The translations under genes and the position numbers were made by a program. The notes beneath the pieces are model-generated. The model worked only from the letters and a program-made list of their open reading frames with translations, did not search any database and had not been told where the DNA came from. This document shows, in pieces, positions 50,124 through 59,404 of a DNA stretch of 64,000 nt (positions are counted from its first letter, which is position 1; each line of letters opens with the position of its first letter). This stretch comes from Bacillus pseudomycoides DSM 12442 (lineage in GTDB: Bacteria > Bacillota > Bacilli > Bacillales > Bacillaceae_G): NCBI RefSeq assembly GCF_000161455.1, contig NZ_CM000745.1, positions 1,278,063-1,342,062 on the forward strand, given 5' to 3'.

Positions 50124-51391
50124 AAAGGATAGGACTTGCATGGCAAATTTTAATAGGTCTTGCGCTTGGTATTGCAGTTGGGGCAATTTTTTATGGCGAT
50201 AGCACAGTGGTAGGATACTTAAAACCAATTGGTGATATTTTCATCCGATTAATTAAAATGATTGTTGTACCAATCGTCGTAGCGAGCATCATTGTTGGGG
50301 TTGCAGGAGTTGGTGATGTTAAAAAGCTAGGTCGATTAGGCGGAAAGACAATTATTTACTTCGAAATTATTACAACGATTGCGATTGTTGTTGGCCTACT
50401 GGTAGCGAATATTTTTCAACCAGGAAAAGGCGTGAATATGGATCAATTAACAAAGACTGATATTTCTAAATATGCAGAAACGACAGCTCAAGTGCAAAGT
50501 CATTCGTTTGCAGATACATTTGTAAATATCGTTCCGACGAATATTATGAAATCATTGGTTGATGGCGATATGCTTGCCATTATTTTCTTCTCTGTACTAT
50601 TTGGTTTAGGAGTTGCGGCGGTTGGTGAAAGAGGACGACCGGTTCTTCAATTTTTCCAAGGCGTAGCAGATGCAATGTTTTACGTAACAAACCAAGTTAT
50701 GAAGTTCGCACCATTTGGTGTATTCGCATTAATCGGTGTTACAGTTTCTACATTTGGTTTAGCTTCATTAATTCCGTTAGGGAAATTAGTAATCGTCGTT
50801 TATGGATCCATGATTTTCTTCGTCGTAGTTGTATTAGGACTTACGGCAAAATTATTCAGGATTAATATTTTCCAATTCTTCAAAATTTTAAAAGATGAGC
50901 TGATTTTAGCGTATTCTACTGCGAGCTCAGAAACGGTTTTACCGAAACTGATGGAGAAAATGGAGAAATTCGGTTGTCCGAAAGCAATTACATCTTTCGT
51001 TATTCCAACTGGTTACTCGTTTAACTTAGATGGATCGACGCTATACCAAGCGATTGCGGCAATTTTCTTAGCGCAAATGTACGGTATTGATTTATCCATT
51101 ACACAACAAATTACATTATTACTTGTATTAATGGTTACATCTAAAGGGATTGCCGGTGTACCAGGAGTATCATTCGTTGTACTATTAGCGACACTTGGTA
51201 CAGTAGGTATTCCAGCAGAAGGTTTAGCATTTATCGCAGGTATTGACCGTATTTTAGATATGGCTCGTACAGCAGTTAACGTTGTAGGTAACTCTTTAGC
51301 AGCTGTTGTTATGTCTAAGTGGGAAGGTCAATATGACGATGCAAAAGGACAAGCCTATTTAAAAGAGATTTCAGAGAAACAAGCAGCGTAA
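50120..51391 (+). CDS. Dicarboxylate/amino acid:cation symporter (DAACS; GltT/GltP type)
   Basis: 423 residues with the DAACS core: FIRLIKMIVVPIVVASIIVG, the hairpin STASSETVLPKLMEKM, PTGYSFNLDGSTLYQAIAA, GIAGVPGVSFVVLLATLG and DRILDMARTAVNVVGNS. These sites bind Na+/H+ and Glu, Asp or C4-dicarboxylate. The nearest G-rich ribosome site is 11 nt away, and a short upstream ORF overlaps the start, so it may rely on coupling. Confidence 0.9.
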   Translation: MKRIGLAWQILIGLALGIAVGAIFYGDSTVVGYLKPIGDIFIRLIKMIVVPIVVASIIVGVAGVGDVKKLGRLGGKTIIYFEIITTIAIVVGLLVANIFQPGKGVNMDQLTKTDISKYAETTAQVQSHSFADTFVNIVPTNIMKSLVDGDMLAIIFFSVLFGLGVAAVGERGRPVLQFFQGVADAMFYVTNQVMKFAPFGVFALIGVTVSTFGLASLIPLGKLVIVVYGSMIFFVVVVLGLTAKLFRINIFQFFKILKDELILAYSTASSETVLPKLMEKMEKFGCPKAITSFVIPTGYSFNLDGSTLYQAIAAIFLAQMYGIDLSITQQITLLLVLMVTSKGIAGVPGVSFVVLLATLGTVGIPAEGLAFIAGIDRILDMARTAVNVVGNSLAAVVMSKWEGQYDDAKGQAYLKEISEKQAA

Positions 51392-51401
51392 TAATTGTCG
51401 T

Positions 51402-51436
51402 AAAAGCCCTCACATAAGATGTGGGGGCTTTTTTGC
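51402..51436 (+). terminator. Terminator of the symporter gene
   Basis: AAAAGCCCTCACAT / ATGTGGGGGCTTTT with a 3-nt loop and T tail. Confidence 0.88.
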
Positions 51437-51456
51437 ATAGTAAAGGAGAGAGAATA

Positions 51457-51975
51457 ATGAAACGGAAATACGGAGATGGTTCGTCCTGGGAACGGCTAAT
51501 AGAGAAAACATATGAAGTGAAGATCATAGAGCAAGGAATGTTAGGGATACTGCATACGCCCAAAGTGACAGAGCCTAGTTACAAGCAATATAATAATCAA
51601 GAACTTTGCATTGTAAATGATGGATACACATGGGTGCAGTATTTTATAAATGATAAGAACTTTGCGATTACAGCTATGCTCGATGAAAAGAAGAACTTAG
51701 TGCAGTATTATATTGATGTGGCAAAAAAATTTAGAATAGATGGGCGAGGTATGCCCTATTTCGACGATTTATATTTGGATGTAGTGTTATTACCTAACGG
51801 TGAGGTATATTTACTGGATGAAGATGAATTAGAAGAAGCGTATATAGCTGGAGATATTTCTGAAGAAGAACATAATGTAGCGTGGGATACGGCCAAATGG
51901 CTTATGGAGGAAATTGAAAAAGAAAAGCTTCCTTGGATTGCAATTTTAGAAAAAGAAATTCAAAAATTAAAATGA
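51457..51975 (+). CDS. DUF402 domain protein
   Basis: 172 residues; AITAMLDEKKNLVQYYIDVA, GMPYFDDLYLDVVLLPNGEV and LLDEDELEEAY are the core of DUF402 (YgaC/Ntdp and FomD-like), whose members hydrolyse nucleotides or polyketide-like phosphates with divalent metal. Function of this member is not known. AAAGGAGAG precedes ATG 51457; the longer frame from 51421 starts inside the previous terminator. Confidence 0.78.
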   Translation: MKRKYGDGSSWERLIEKTYEVKIIEQGMLGILHTPKVTEPSYKQYNNQELCIVNDGYTWVQYFINDKNFAITAMLDEKKNLVQYYIDVAKKFRIDGRGMPYFDDLYLDVVLLPNGEVYLLDEDELEEAYIAGDISEEEHNVAWDTAKWLMEEIEKEKLPWIAILEKEIQKLK

Positions 51976-52058
51976 CTATTTTCCTTTCTTTATGCTGATT
52001 TATTCGTGTTTTTGTATAAATATCAAAAAAATACCAACTGTTTTTATACAAATAATAA

Positions 52059-52087
52059 TTGACTTTTGATTTGTAAGCGAGTAAAGT
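52059..52087 (+). promoter_or_regulatory. Promoter of the second SAM riboswitch unit
   Basis: TTGACT (52059-52064), 17 bp, TAAAGT (52082-52087). Confidence 0.75.
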
Positions 52088-52124
52088 TAGGAAAGAAATT
52101 ATTATTAAAAATAAAATATGAAAC

Positions 52125-52283
52125 CTTCTTATAAAGAGAGGCGGAGGGACTGGCCCTACGATGCCTCGGCAGCGGACTCACGATGGAGTGCTGTGCCAAA
52201 TCCAGCAAGCATGTGCTTGAAAGATGAGGAGAGTGTTTCTTATAGAATTATAAGACCTCTTCTTTTCGGAAGAGGTCTTTTGT
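52125..52283 (+). ncRNA. SAM-I riboswitch (S box) with terminator
   Basis: CTTCTTATAAAGAGAGGCGG, AGGGACTGGCCCTACGATGC, CTCGGCAGC, GTGCTGTGCCAAATCCAGC and GAAAGATGAGGAG give the full aptamer. The terminator AAGACCTCTT / AAGAGGTCTT (52252-52279) with T tail follows. It controls the NhaC-type gene. Confidence 0.93.
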
Positions 52284-52335
52284 TATTGAATAGAAAAGGT
52301 TTAGAAATAGTTTAGAAATAGGGAGAGATGTTATT

Positions 52336-53652
52336 TTGAAACAAACGAGAGGGAATGGTTTGGCGTTATTACCGCTTGGAATATTTTTGGGGCTATTTAT
52401 TGGTTCTGGCATTATTACAGGTGATTTCTATAAATTGCCGATACTTGTTGCGATTTTAATAGCTGTAGGAACAGCGTTAGTGATGAATCGTAAGGAAAGC
52501 TTTACAGTGAAAGTTGAACGGTTTGCCAAAGGGGCTGGTAATCCGGATATTATGATTATGGTGTTGATTTTTGTACTTGCTGGTGCGTTTTCTGAAACAG
52601 CAAAAGGAATGGGTGGAGTTGACTCTACAGTTAATTTAGCACTGTCTATTTTACCGCAAGGGTTTATCGTTGCTGGGATTTTTGTTATAGGGGCCTTTAT
52701 TTCACTAGCGATGGGAACTTCGATGGGAACTATTGCAGCGTTAGCACCAATTGCTGTAGGGATTAGCCAGCAAACAGATATTTCTATTGCGTTAACGATG
52801 GCAACAGTTGTCGGTGGGGCAATGTTTGGTGACAATCTATCATTTATTTCTGACACGACAATTGCAGCTGTTCGTTCGCAAGGAACAGAAATGAAAGATA
52901 AGTTTAAAACGAACTTTTTAATTGTACTGCCAGCTGCAATTATAACGATTGTACTATTAGTAGTTATTACATTAGGGAATCATACAGAAATTAAAGCTCA
53001 TATGTTTGATTGGGTGAAAATTTTACCATACGCAGGTGTACTTGTTACAGCGTTGCTTGGATGGAATGTGCTCATCGTATTAACAGGTGGAACTGTATTA
53101 TCTGGCATTATCGGCCTAATAGATGGAAGTTATACATTAGCGAGTTTCTTTAAAAGTGTAACGACTGGCATTGGCGGTATGATGGAGTTAGTATTACTAG
53201 CAATTTTAATCGGTGGAATGGTTGAACTCATTCAATATAATGGTGGTATTCAATATTTAATGGATATATTAACACGTAATATTCGTTCGAAAAAAGGCGC
53301 GGAGTTTGGAATCGCCGGTTTAGTGAGTATGACGAATATGTGTACAGCGAATAACACAATTTCTATTATTTTCACAGGACCGCTTGCAAAAAATATTGCC
53401 GATCAATATGAAATTGATCCACGAAAATCAGCGAGTGTGTTAGATCTTTTCTCTTGCTGCATACAAGGATTAATTCCGTACGGTGCACAAATGTTAACAG
53501 CAGCAGGATTTGCCGCATTATCTCCAATTGAACTGTTACCATATGCGTTTTATCCAATTTTAGTTGGAGTATGTGGTATAGTCTCCATTTTAATTGGTTT
53601 TCCGCGGTTTTCGAAGGTAGCGGAAAAAAAAGAATATCATAAAACAGCGTAA
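52336..53652 (+). CDS. NhaC-family transporter, probable methionine transporter (MetT-like)
   Basis: 438 residues with about 11 membrane helices. FISLAMGTSMGTIAALAPIA, GGAMFGDNLSFISDTTIAAV and NMCTANNTISIIFTGPLAK are NhaC-superfamily signatures. TTG 52336 has GGGAGAG at 8 nt. Placement behind a SAM riboswitch argues for methionine uptake (the MetT proposal from comparative genomics) rather than Na+/H+ exchange; this is inference from regulation. Confidence 0.82.
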   Translation: MKQTRGNGLALLPLGIFLGLFIGSGIITGDFYKLPILVAILIAVGTALVMNRKESFTVKVERFAKGAGNPDIMIMVLIFVLAGAFSETAKGMGGVDSTVNLALSILPQGFIVAGIFVIGAFISLAMGTSMGTIAALAPIAVGISQQTDISIALTMATVVGGAMFGDNLSFISDTTIAAVRSQGTEMKDKFKTNFLIVLPAAIITIVLLVVITLGNHTEIKAHMFDWVKILPYAGVLVTALLGWNVLIVLTGGTVLSGIIGLIDGSYTLASFFKSVTTGIGGMMELVLLAILIGGMVELIQYNGGIQYLMDILTRNIRSKKGAEFGIAGLVSMTNMCTANNTISIIFTGPLAKNIADQYEIDPRKSASVLDLFSCCIQGLIPYGAQMLTAAGFAALSPIELLPYAFYPILVGVCGIVSILIGFPRFSKVAEKKEYHKTA

Positions 53653-53689
53653 AGAAGAGGATGTCTTATATAAGGCATCCTCTTTTCTT
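53651..53689 (+). terminator. Terminator of the NhaC-type gene
   Basis: AAGAGGATGTCTT / AAGGCATCCTCTT stem with an ATAT loop and T-rich tail. Confidence 0.82.
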
Positions 53690-53752
53690 TATGAAGCGTA
53701 TATACGCTTTGTTTAACTTTATATGCATATTAATGTAGGGCTGACCCGGAAT

Positions 53753-53792
53753 AGGTCTTAAGTCTGATTCGAAAACGGTTCTTAAGCTCGTT
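53753..53792 (+). promoter_or_regulatory. Direct repeats before the Lia-type operon (possible response-regulator site)
   Basis: AGGTCTTAAG and GGTTCTTAAG recur about 24 bases apart, 60-100 bases before the first gene. NarL-type regulators such as LiaR bind repeated sites near their own operon. The assignment is by position only. Confidence 0.35.
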
Positions 53793-53852
53793 ATGGAAAG
53801 TCAAAAAAATAGTTAAGATAAGAGTATCAAATCGAAGGGAGGCAAGCACAAG

Positions 53853-54209
53853 ATGAAACAATTTTTAGCGTTTATCGCGGCCGGTATTTTGGCTTTGATT
53901 GCTCTTGGTAGTCTTGCTGGTATTGTAGGATTCGCAATTGGAGCAGGGATTGTGTACTGGAGCTATAAATCATTTGTGCGAGCACAATCATTTTTTGGAA
54001 AGTTAGTTTGGGGTATTGGCGGTTTAATCGGCTTGTCAATTGCCCTTTCCCATTCCCCAGCATTAATCGGTATCGTAGCATTAGTAGTTCTATACTATGG
54101 ATACCGTGAGTGGAAAAAAGAAAAAGATGTAGTAGTTGATTCTGCTTCAGAAGGCTCTAAACGATATAGCAACTTTGAAGATGAGTGGAACAAGTTAATG
54201 AAAAACTAA
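53853..54209 (+). CDS. Small membrane protein of the Lia-type operon (Lmo0954-like)
   Basis: 118 residues: two to three glycine-rich membrane helices (residues 4-35, 50-65 and 69-83), a basic YGYREWKKEKD and an acidic cytosolic tail (SNFEDEWNKLMKN). It occupies the place of LiaI upstream of the PspA/LiaH homolog, where a small membrane protein serves as an anchor. GGGAGGC is 9-10 nt before the ATG. Confidence 0.75.
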   Translation: MKQFLAFIAAGILALIALGSLAGIVGFAIGAGIVYWSYKSFVRAQSFFGKLVWGIGGLIGLSIALSHSPALIGIVALVVLYYGYREWKKEKDVVVDSASEGSKRYSNFEDEWNKLMKN

Positions 54210-54253
54210 TATAAAACAATTTAAATCATAAAGTAGAAGAGAGGAAGATTATA

Positions 54254-54916
54254 ATGAAACAATCTTTATTCGGACGTGTACGCGATGCAATTTTAGCAGA
54301 TTTTCATAATGTTTTAGATGAGAAAGAAAGAAAAAATCCAATCGCTATGTTAAATCAATATTTACGCGATAGCGAGCGTGAAGTAACAAAAATTGAAAAA
54401 TTAATTCAGCGTCATAAAACACTAAAATCTAATTTTGCTCGTGAACTTGAGCAGGCTCGTTATTTCGTAAATAAGCGATCAAAACAGGCGATAATTGCAC
54501 AAGAAGCAGGGGAAATGCAATTGCATGAACGTGCATTAGAAGAAGTAGCATATTATGAAGGGCAAGTAGCTCGACTAGAAGAAATGTATGCAGGTGTAGT
54601 GGAGCAAATCGATGAGTTAGAACGACGTCTTTCTGAAATGAAAAATAAACTAAAAGAAATGAATGCAAAGCGTATGGAATTAATGGCACGTGAAAACATG
54701 GCTCATGCGAACCGTCGCATGAATACAGCTCTTCATAAAATGGATGAGAACAACCCATTCTTACGATTTGAAGAAATTGAAGATCACATTCGTGATTTAG
54801 AACTTCGCATGAATGAAGATCATGAGCGTGATACATTTGATATGAAAATTGCAAAGCTTGAGCGTGAAATGAAAGAAAAGGATGAAGTATCCTTAACAAA
54901 AGAAGTAACAAAATAA
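54254..54916 (+). CDS. PspA/IM30 family protein (LiaH-like)
   Basis: 220 residues, almost wholly alpha-helical coiled coil (MKQSLFGRVRDAILADFHNVL; RNPIAMLNQYLRDSEREVTK-like opening, then Glu/Arg-rich heptads to about residue 205). Such proteins form large rings that protect the membrane under envelope stress. It belongs with the membrane protein before it and the three-component system after it. Confidence 0.9.
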   Translation: MKQSLFGRVRDAILADFHNVLDEKERKNPIAMLNQYLRDSEREVTKIEKLIQRHKTLKSNFARELEQARYFVNKRSKQAIIAQEAGEMQLHERALEEVAYYEGQVARLEEMYAGVVEQIDELERRLSEMKNKLKEMNAKRMELMARENMAHANRRMNTALHKMDENNPFLRFEEIEDHIRDLELRMNEDHERDTFDMKIAKLEREMKEKDEVSLTKEVTK

Positions 54917-54957
54917 TTGTAGTACATTATAAAACGAGCTTATGATATAGTGATAGA

Positions 54958-54992
54958 AGAAAAGGTGTTGGAAAGCAATACCTTTTTCTTCT
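54958..54992 (+). terminator. Weak terminator or attenuator between the PspA-like gene and liaF
   Basis: AAAGGTGTT / AATACCTTT stem followed by T5-6. It may lower expression of the sensor genes compared with the effector genes, as described for lia operons. Confidence 0.55.
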
Positions 54993-55024
54993 ATTTATAT
55001 GTGACAAGAAGGAGGGGAGCTGAA

Positions 55025-55765
55025 ATGAAGAAACAATTTTCAAAATCACAACTAGTGGGGATGCTCCTCATCATATTTGGATTTGGTCTTTTTCTTGATA
55101 TGATTCTCGGACATTTTGAACCGGGTGCTCTTATTTTTGCATTTATTATGATTATGTTCGGAAGACATTATCGGAAAAAGAATCGCTATGTGAGAGGTAA
55201 TGTGTTTTTATTTGTCGGAGGACTTATTTTTTTATTCTTCCTGTTTTCATCAGCAGCCTTCGTACTTGTTGTAGTTACTTGCTTAGCTTTCATCGGTTAT
55301 CAGCTTATACAAGGACAGCAGAAGCCAAAAACTGTACAGGTAGAAATTAAGGAAAAAGGATATATAGATGAAGAAAAACAAATCTATCGTACAGAACCAT
55401 ATCTTAAAAATATGATGGTAGGTAACGTAAGAATGATGGATCATATTTATGAATTAGAGGATATTAATGTCCAGTACGGAGTCGGTGATGTTGAAATTGA
55501 CTTGACGACGGCGATGATTCCTGAAGGAGAAACGGTTATCGTTATTCGTGGCGTTATTGGTAACATTCGTTTGTATGTTCCGTACGATATTGAATTATCT
55601 TTAAATCATTCTGTTATTGTTGGTAGAGTATTACTTCCAGGACATGAAGAGACAGGATTTAATCGAAATGTTACATTCAAAACAGAACAGTATAGGGAAG
55701 CTCCTCGGCGTATTAAAATAATTTCTTCGCTTGTCGTAGGCGATACGGAAGTGAGGAAAGTATAA
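55025..55765 (+). CDS. liaF: LiaF-like membrane protein (inhibitor of the LiaRS system)
   Basis: 246 residues: four N-terminal membrane helices (about 10-95) and a C-terminal beta-rich domain with GVGDVEIDLTTAMIPEGE and GNIRLYVPYDIELSLNHS, the LiaF/YvqF signature. In B. subtilis LiaF holds LiaS inactive until cell-wall stress. AGGAGGGGAG precedes ATG 55025; the longer in-frame ORF begins upstream of the terminator hairpin. Confidence 0.9.
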   Translation: MKKQFSKSQLVGMLLIIFGFGLFLDMILGHFEPGALIFAFIMIMFGRHYRKKNRYVRGNVFLFVGGLIFLFFLFSSAAFVLVVVTCLAFIGYQLIQGQQKPKTVQVEIKEKGYIDEEKQIYRTEPYLKNMMVGNVRMMDHIYELEDINVQYGVGDVEIDLTTAMIPEGETVIVIRGVIGNIRLYVPYDIELSLNHSVIVGRVLLPGHEETGFNRNVTFKTEQYREAPRRIKIISSLVVGDTEVRKV

Positions 55766-56817
55766 TGAAAAAGCAAAAGAATATTTCATGGATGTATATT
55801 CGTTACTCTATGTTATCTTCTGTTAGTATTGCAATTATTTGTACGATTGTATATGTATGGAAAAGTAGAGAAGATGTATACGATTTATTGTGGAAAGAAT
55901 CCATTGCTTCTGTTCCAATTAGCTTGTTCATTATGAGCACAAGTCTTCTTATTGGAGGAATTGTTGGATATGCAATTGGTTACTATATGCAGCAGCGTAT
56001 TCAAGGTTTAAATACTTTTTTATTTGAAGTAGAGCGAGGTAATTTTCCAAAAGACGTTTCGTTTACTGCAGAGGATGAATTTCATGAAGTAGAGAGAAAG
56101 GTAATTGCGCTTGCTAAGCGATTAGAGGAACAAGCCGGATTATTTCAAAAAGTAACGAATGAACGAGCTCATTGGAATGAAGAGATGAGACAAGAAGCTA
56201 TTTCTCAAGAAAGGCATCGATTAGCTAGAGAACTGCATGATTCAGTGAGTCAGCAGCTTTTTGCAATGTCTATGATGATGTCAGCTATTAATGAACAGGT
56301 GGCTCAAATTCCAGAAACAACAAAAAAGCAATTGCAGCTTGTGGAAAATATGGTCGTAAATGCACAATCAGAAATGAGAGCATTGCTGCTTCATTTACGT
56401 CCTGTACAACTTGAAGGTAAAAAATTAACAGAAGGTATAGAAGAGTTACTAACAGAGCTTTCAAGAAAACAGCATATGAAAATTGAATGGTTGATTGAGC
56501 CAATTCAATTGAAAAAAGGTGTGGAAGATCATTTATTCCGTATTGTGCAAGAAGCTTTATCCAATACGTTACGGCATGCGAAGGCAAAGAAAACAGAAGT
56601 TCGTCTTCGTCAAATCGATCAATATGCAATTTTAAAAATCATTGATGATGGTGTTGGGTTTGAAGTAGGTGTCAATAAAGCTGGATCATATGGTCTGAGG
56701 TCTATTCAAGAGCGTGTTCATGAAATTGGTGGAACACTAAAGGTACTAAGTTTTCCGAATAAAGGTACACAAATTGAAGTGAAAGTACCAATTATAATAG
56801 AGAGAGAGGGGGAGTAG
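55765..56817 (+). CDS. liaS: Sensor histidine kinase LiaS (VraS type)
   Basis: 350 residues with two membrane helices and a very short extracellular loop, i.e. an intramembrane-sensing kinase. A HAMP-like linker precedes the dimerisation motif SQERHRLARELHDSVSQQL with phospho-acceptor H158; the ATPase domain has RIVQEALSNTLRHAKAK and DDGVGFEVG. It overlaps liaF by one base. Confidence 0.92.
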   Translation: MKKQKNISWMYIRYSMLSSVSIAIICTIVYVWKSREDVYDLLWKESIASVPISLFIMSTSLLIGGIVGYAIGYYMQQRIQGLNTFLFEVERGNFPKDVSFTAEDEFHEVERKVIALAKRLEEQAGLFQKVTNERAHWNEEMRQEAISQERHRLARELHDSVSQQLFAMSMMMSAINEQVAQIPETTKKQLQLVENMVVNAQSEMRALLLHLRPVQLEGKKLTEGIEELLTELSRKQHMKIEWLIEPIQLKKGVEDHLFRIVQEALSNTLRHAKAKKTEVRLRQIDQYAILKIIDDGVGFEVGVNKAGSYGLRSIQERVHEIGGTLKVLSFPNKGTQIEVKVPIIIEREGE

Positions 56818-56818
56818 C

Positions 56819-57451
56819 ATGATTAAAGTACTGCTTGTAGATGATCATGAAATGGTGCGGATGGGTGTATCAGCGTATTTATCAACTCAGCCGGATATCG
56901 AAGTGGTTGGCGAAGCTGAAAATGGGAGAAAAGGTTCAGAATTAGCATTAGCATTAAAGCCAGATATTATTTTAATGGATCTTGTTATGGATGAAATGGA
57001 TGGTGTTGAGGCAACGCGTGCCATTATTCAAGAATGGCCGGAAGCAAAAATAGTTGTCGTGACAAGTTTTTTAGACGATGAAAAACTATATCCTGTTATT
57101 GAAGCAGGTGCAACGAGCTATTTATTAAAAACATCAAGAGCGAGCGATATCGCAGATGCAGTACGAGCGACTTATGATGGGGAAACAGTACTTGAGCCGA
57201 AAGTTACTGGGAAAATGATGTCCCGTATGCGTCAAAAGAAAGAACAGCCACTTCATGAAGATTTAACAGAACGAGAGTTTGAAATCTTATTATTAATTGC
57301 AGAGGGAAAGAGTAATCAAGAAATTGCGGATGAGTTATTTATTGCATTAAAAACCGTAAAGACACATGTAAGTAATATATTAAACAAGTTGAATGTAAGC
57401 GATCGTACACAGGCTGTTATTTATGCATTTCGACATCAATTAACGAAATAA
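56819..57451 (+). CDS. liaR: Response regulator LiaR (VraR type)
   Basis: 210 residues: receiver domain with D8-D9, phospho-acceptor D54 in IILMDLVMDEMDG and the conserved Lys in YLLKTS, then a LuxR/NarL helix-turn-helix (LTEREFEILLLIAEGKSNQE, TVKTHVSNILNKLNV). It should activate the operon it belongs to under envelope stress. Confidence 0.93.
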   Translation: MIKVLLVDDHEMVRMGVSAYLSTQPDIEVVGEAENGRKGSELALALKPDIILMDLVMDEMDGVEATRAIIQEWPEAKIVVVTSFLDDEKLYPVIEAGATSYLLKTSRASDIADAVRATYDGETVLEPKVTGKMMSRMRQKKEQPLHEDLTEREFEILLLIAEGKSNQEIADELFIALKTVKTHVSNILNKLNVSDRTQAVIYAFRHQLTK

Positions 57452-57456
57452 AATGT

Positions 57457-57498
57457 GGCTTCCACTGTATATGACTTGTTTCATTGGTGGAAGTTGCC
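57457..57498 (+). terminator. Terminator of the Lia-type operon
   Basis: GGC-TTCCAC pairs with GTGGAAGTTGCC (one bulge). The T tail is directly continued by the TTTAT of a bcr1-like repeat. Confidence 0.6.
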
Positions 57499-57655
57499 TT
57501 TATTTCGCTATTTACGGGCAGTAAGATCTCCACCTCAAAATTCAGTGAAAGCAAAGAGGCTAGGGGTGGAGCAACTGCCCGTAAAAGCCCGATTGGTGAG
57601 AGTTAATAATCAGTGGGGGATGAAGAAAACCCCACTGATTAAAGTTTTACGTTAT
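57499..57655 (+). repeat. bcr1-like repeat, copy 4 (full length)
   Basis: 157 bp from TTTATTTCGCTATTTACGGG to AAAGTTTTACGTTAT. It contains GATCTCCACCTCAAAATTC, AGGGGTGGAGCAACTGCCCG and an AATCAGTGGGG / CCCCACTGATT inverted repeat near the right end. Confidence 0.87.
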
Positions 57656-57721
57656 TGATGCATTCATTTGTAAGCGTTATCATTCGATTAGAAATAGTAC
57701 ATATAAAGGGGGAGATTGTGT

Positions 57722-57985
57722 ATGTTAGTTCAAACAGTATTTGAAATGGGTAAAAATAAAAAGTTAGGAAACTACGTGAATGCATTGCAAGCACTTAAGG
57801 TGCAATACGATATTGAAACAGGTTGTATTGCGATAATTGAAGCGACAGAAGAATATTATTTATTTCTAGTAAAACAAACAGATTGCTATGATGTTGTGAA
57901 AGTAGAAACAGTTGATACAAACCTTGAGTATTATACGAAAGCGTATAAAATAAGTAGTTTCAATCATACTTCCTACCAAGTGTGA
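57722..57985 (+). CDS. Small cytosolic protein, unknown
   Basis: 87 residues, MLVQTVFEMGKNKKLGNYVN..., alpha/beta with many Tyr and Val, two Cys (C40-like in ETGCIAI and in QTDCYDV). GGGGGAG lies before ATG 57722. No family recognised; it stands alone with its own terminator. Confidence 0.6.
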   Translation: MLVQTVFEMGKNKKLGNYVNALQALKVQYDIETGCIAIIEATEEYYLFLVKQTDCYDVVKVETVDTNLEYYTKAYKISSFNHTSYQV

Positions 57986-58013
57986 AAAACTCCCTTAATC
58001 GGGAGTTTTTCAC
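57982..58013. terminator. Bidirectional terminator
   Basis: 13-bp perfect stem GTGAAAAACTCCC / GGGAGTTTTTCAC between convergent genes. Confidence 0.9.
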
Positions 58014-59368
58014 TAAGACACTTTAGGTTCAGAAGGAGTTTCAGTTAGTGGTATTGGTTTTGTGCTCTTTAATTTTGCGACTACAAGCCCGATTGTTGCT
58101 CCAGCAATCGCTGGTAATAACCAACCAATTCCTTCATTATAAAATGGAATGAATTCAAAGTAAGAGGTAATGAATGTAACAGATACATTTCCTTGCTTTA
58201 GCCCATCAAACATACTTATTACTGCAGCCCCGATTAAAGCACCAACATAAACAGAACGGTAACCACCAAAGTACTTATGGAGTAATGATAATAGTACGAG
58301 TACGATAGCAATTGGATATACAACTAGTAAAATTGGAACAGAGATTGCAATGATTTTTGTTAAGCCTAGGTTTGCTACTAGAAGTCCTAATACACAAATG
58401 ATACCTGCTATTCCTTTGTAAGAAAATTTTGTAAATAATGTTGAGAAATATTGGCTACATGCTGATACAAGTCCAACGCATGTTGTTAAACAAGCCAGTG
58501 TAACGATAACCGCTAATAAGGCAAGGCCATATGGGCCGAATAACTGTTGTACAATAACAGTTAGTAATTGACCGCCATTTTTTGCATATCCAAGTGAAAC
58601 ACTAGTTACACCTAGCCAGCCAAGTGCTCCATATACGAGTACGAGCCCTGTAGCTGCAATAAGTCCTGCTTTTGTCGTTGCAATTGCAACAGCTTTACGA
58701 TCTTCTACACCTTTTGAGCGAATTGCATTCACGACGATAATCCCAAATGCAAGTGCCGAGATTGTATCCATTGTTAAATATCCTTCCATAAATCCTTTGA
58801 AAATAGGAGAAGTTTGATACTCTTGCATCGCTGGACCTGAATTTCCAAGTGGTGTGAAAACACTTTTTGCAAACAATAAGAAAATAGAGAATAGTAAAAT
58901 AGGTGTTAGCACATTTCCGATACGATCAACGAGTTTAGAAGGATTTAAGCTAAGCCAAAATACGATAGTGAAAAAAATGACCGTATATATAAATAAGGAT
59001 AAGCTACTAGTACGAATTGTTTCTGGTAAGAAAGAACTAACACCCATTTCGTAAGCGACGTTAGCGACACGTGGAATTCCCATGGAAGGGCCAATTGCAA
59101 TATATACAACTACTGTAAATAAAATTCCAAATAAAGGGTGGACATGACTTGCAAGTTGTTGCATTCCATTTCCTGAAAGAGAGATTGCAATAACAGTTAA
59201 TAACGGTAAGCCAACTCCTGTTAGTAAAAACCCGAGCATTGCTGGCCAGAAGTTTTCACCAGCGTTTTGTCCAAGCATTGGAGGGAAAATTAAATTACCT
59301 GCTCCAAAAAATAAAGAAAATAGCATAAGACCTGTGAAAAAAACATGTTTTTTTGATACAGTGTTCAT
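58013..59368 (-). CDS. brnQ: Branched-chain amino acid transporter BrnQ (LIVCS family)
   Basis: 451 residues, 12 membrane helices, Na+- or H+-coupled uptake of Ile, Leu and Val. SLFFGAGNLIFPPMLGQNAG near residues 18-37 is the family signature; TMDTISALAFGIIVVNAI lies further on. It is preceded on the same strand by an Ile T-box, so uptake rises when tRNA-Ile is uncharged, parallel to ilvB. AAAGGAGG lies before the ATG. Confidence 0.94.
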   Translation of the reverse strand: MNTVSKKHVFFTGLMLFSLFFGAGNLIFPPMLGQNAGENFWPAMLGFLLTGVGLPLLTVIAISLSGNGMQQLASHVHPLFGILFTVVVYIAIGPSMGIPRVANVAYEMGVSSFLPETIRTSSLSLFIYTVIFFTIVFWLSLNPSKLVDRIGNVLTPILLFSIFLLFAKSVFTPLGNSGPAMQEYQTSPIFKGFMEGYLTMDTISALAFGIIVVNAIRSKGVEDRKAVAIATTKAGLIAATGLVLVYGALGWLGVTSVSLGYAKNGGQLLTVIVQQLFGPYGLALLAVIVTLACLTTCVGLVSACSQYFSTLFTKFSYKGIAGIICVLGLLVANLGLTKIIAISVPILLVVYPIAIVLVLLSLLHKYFGGYRSVYVGALIGAAVISMFDGLKQGNVSVTFITSYFEFIPFYNEGIGWLLPAIAGATIGLVVAKLKSTKPIPLTETPSEPKVS

Positions 59369-59404
59369 TGTGTTTCCTCCTTTTATAAAAATTCATTCGT
59401 AAGA

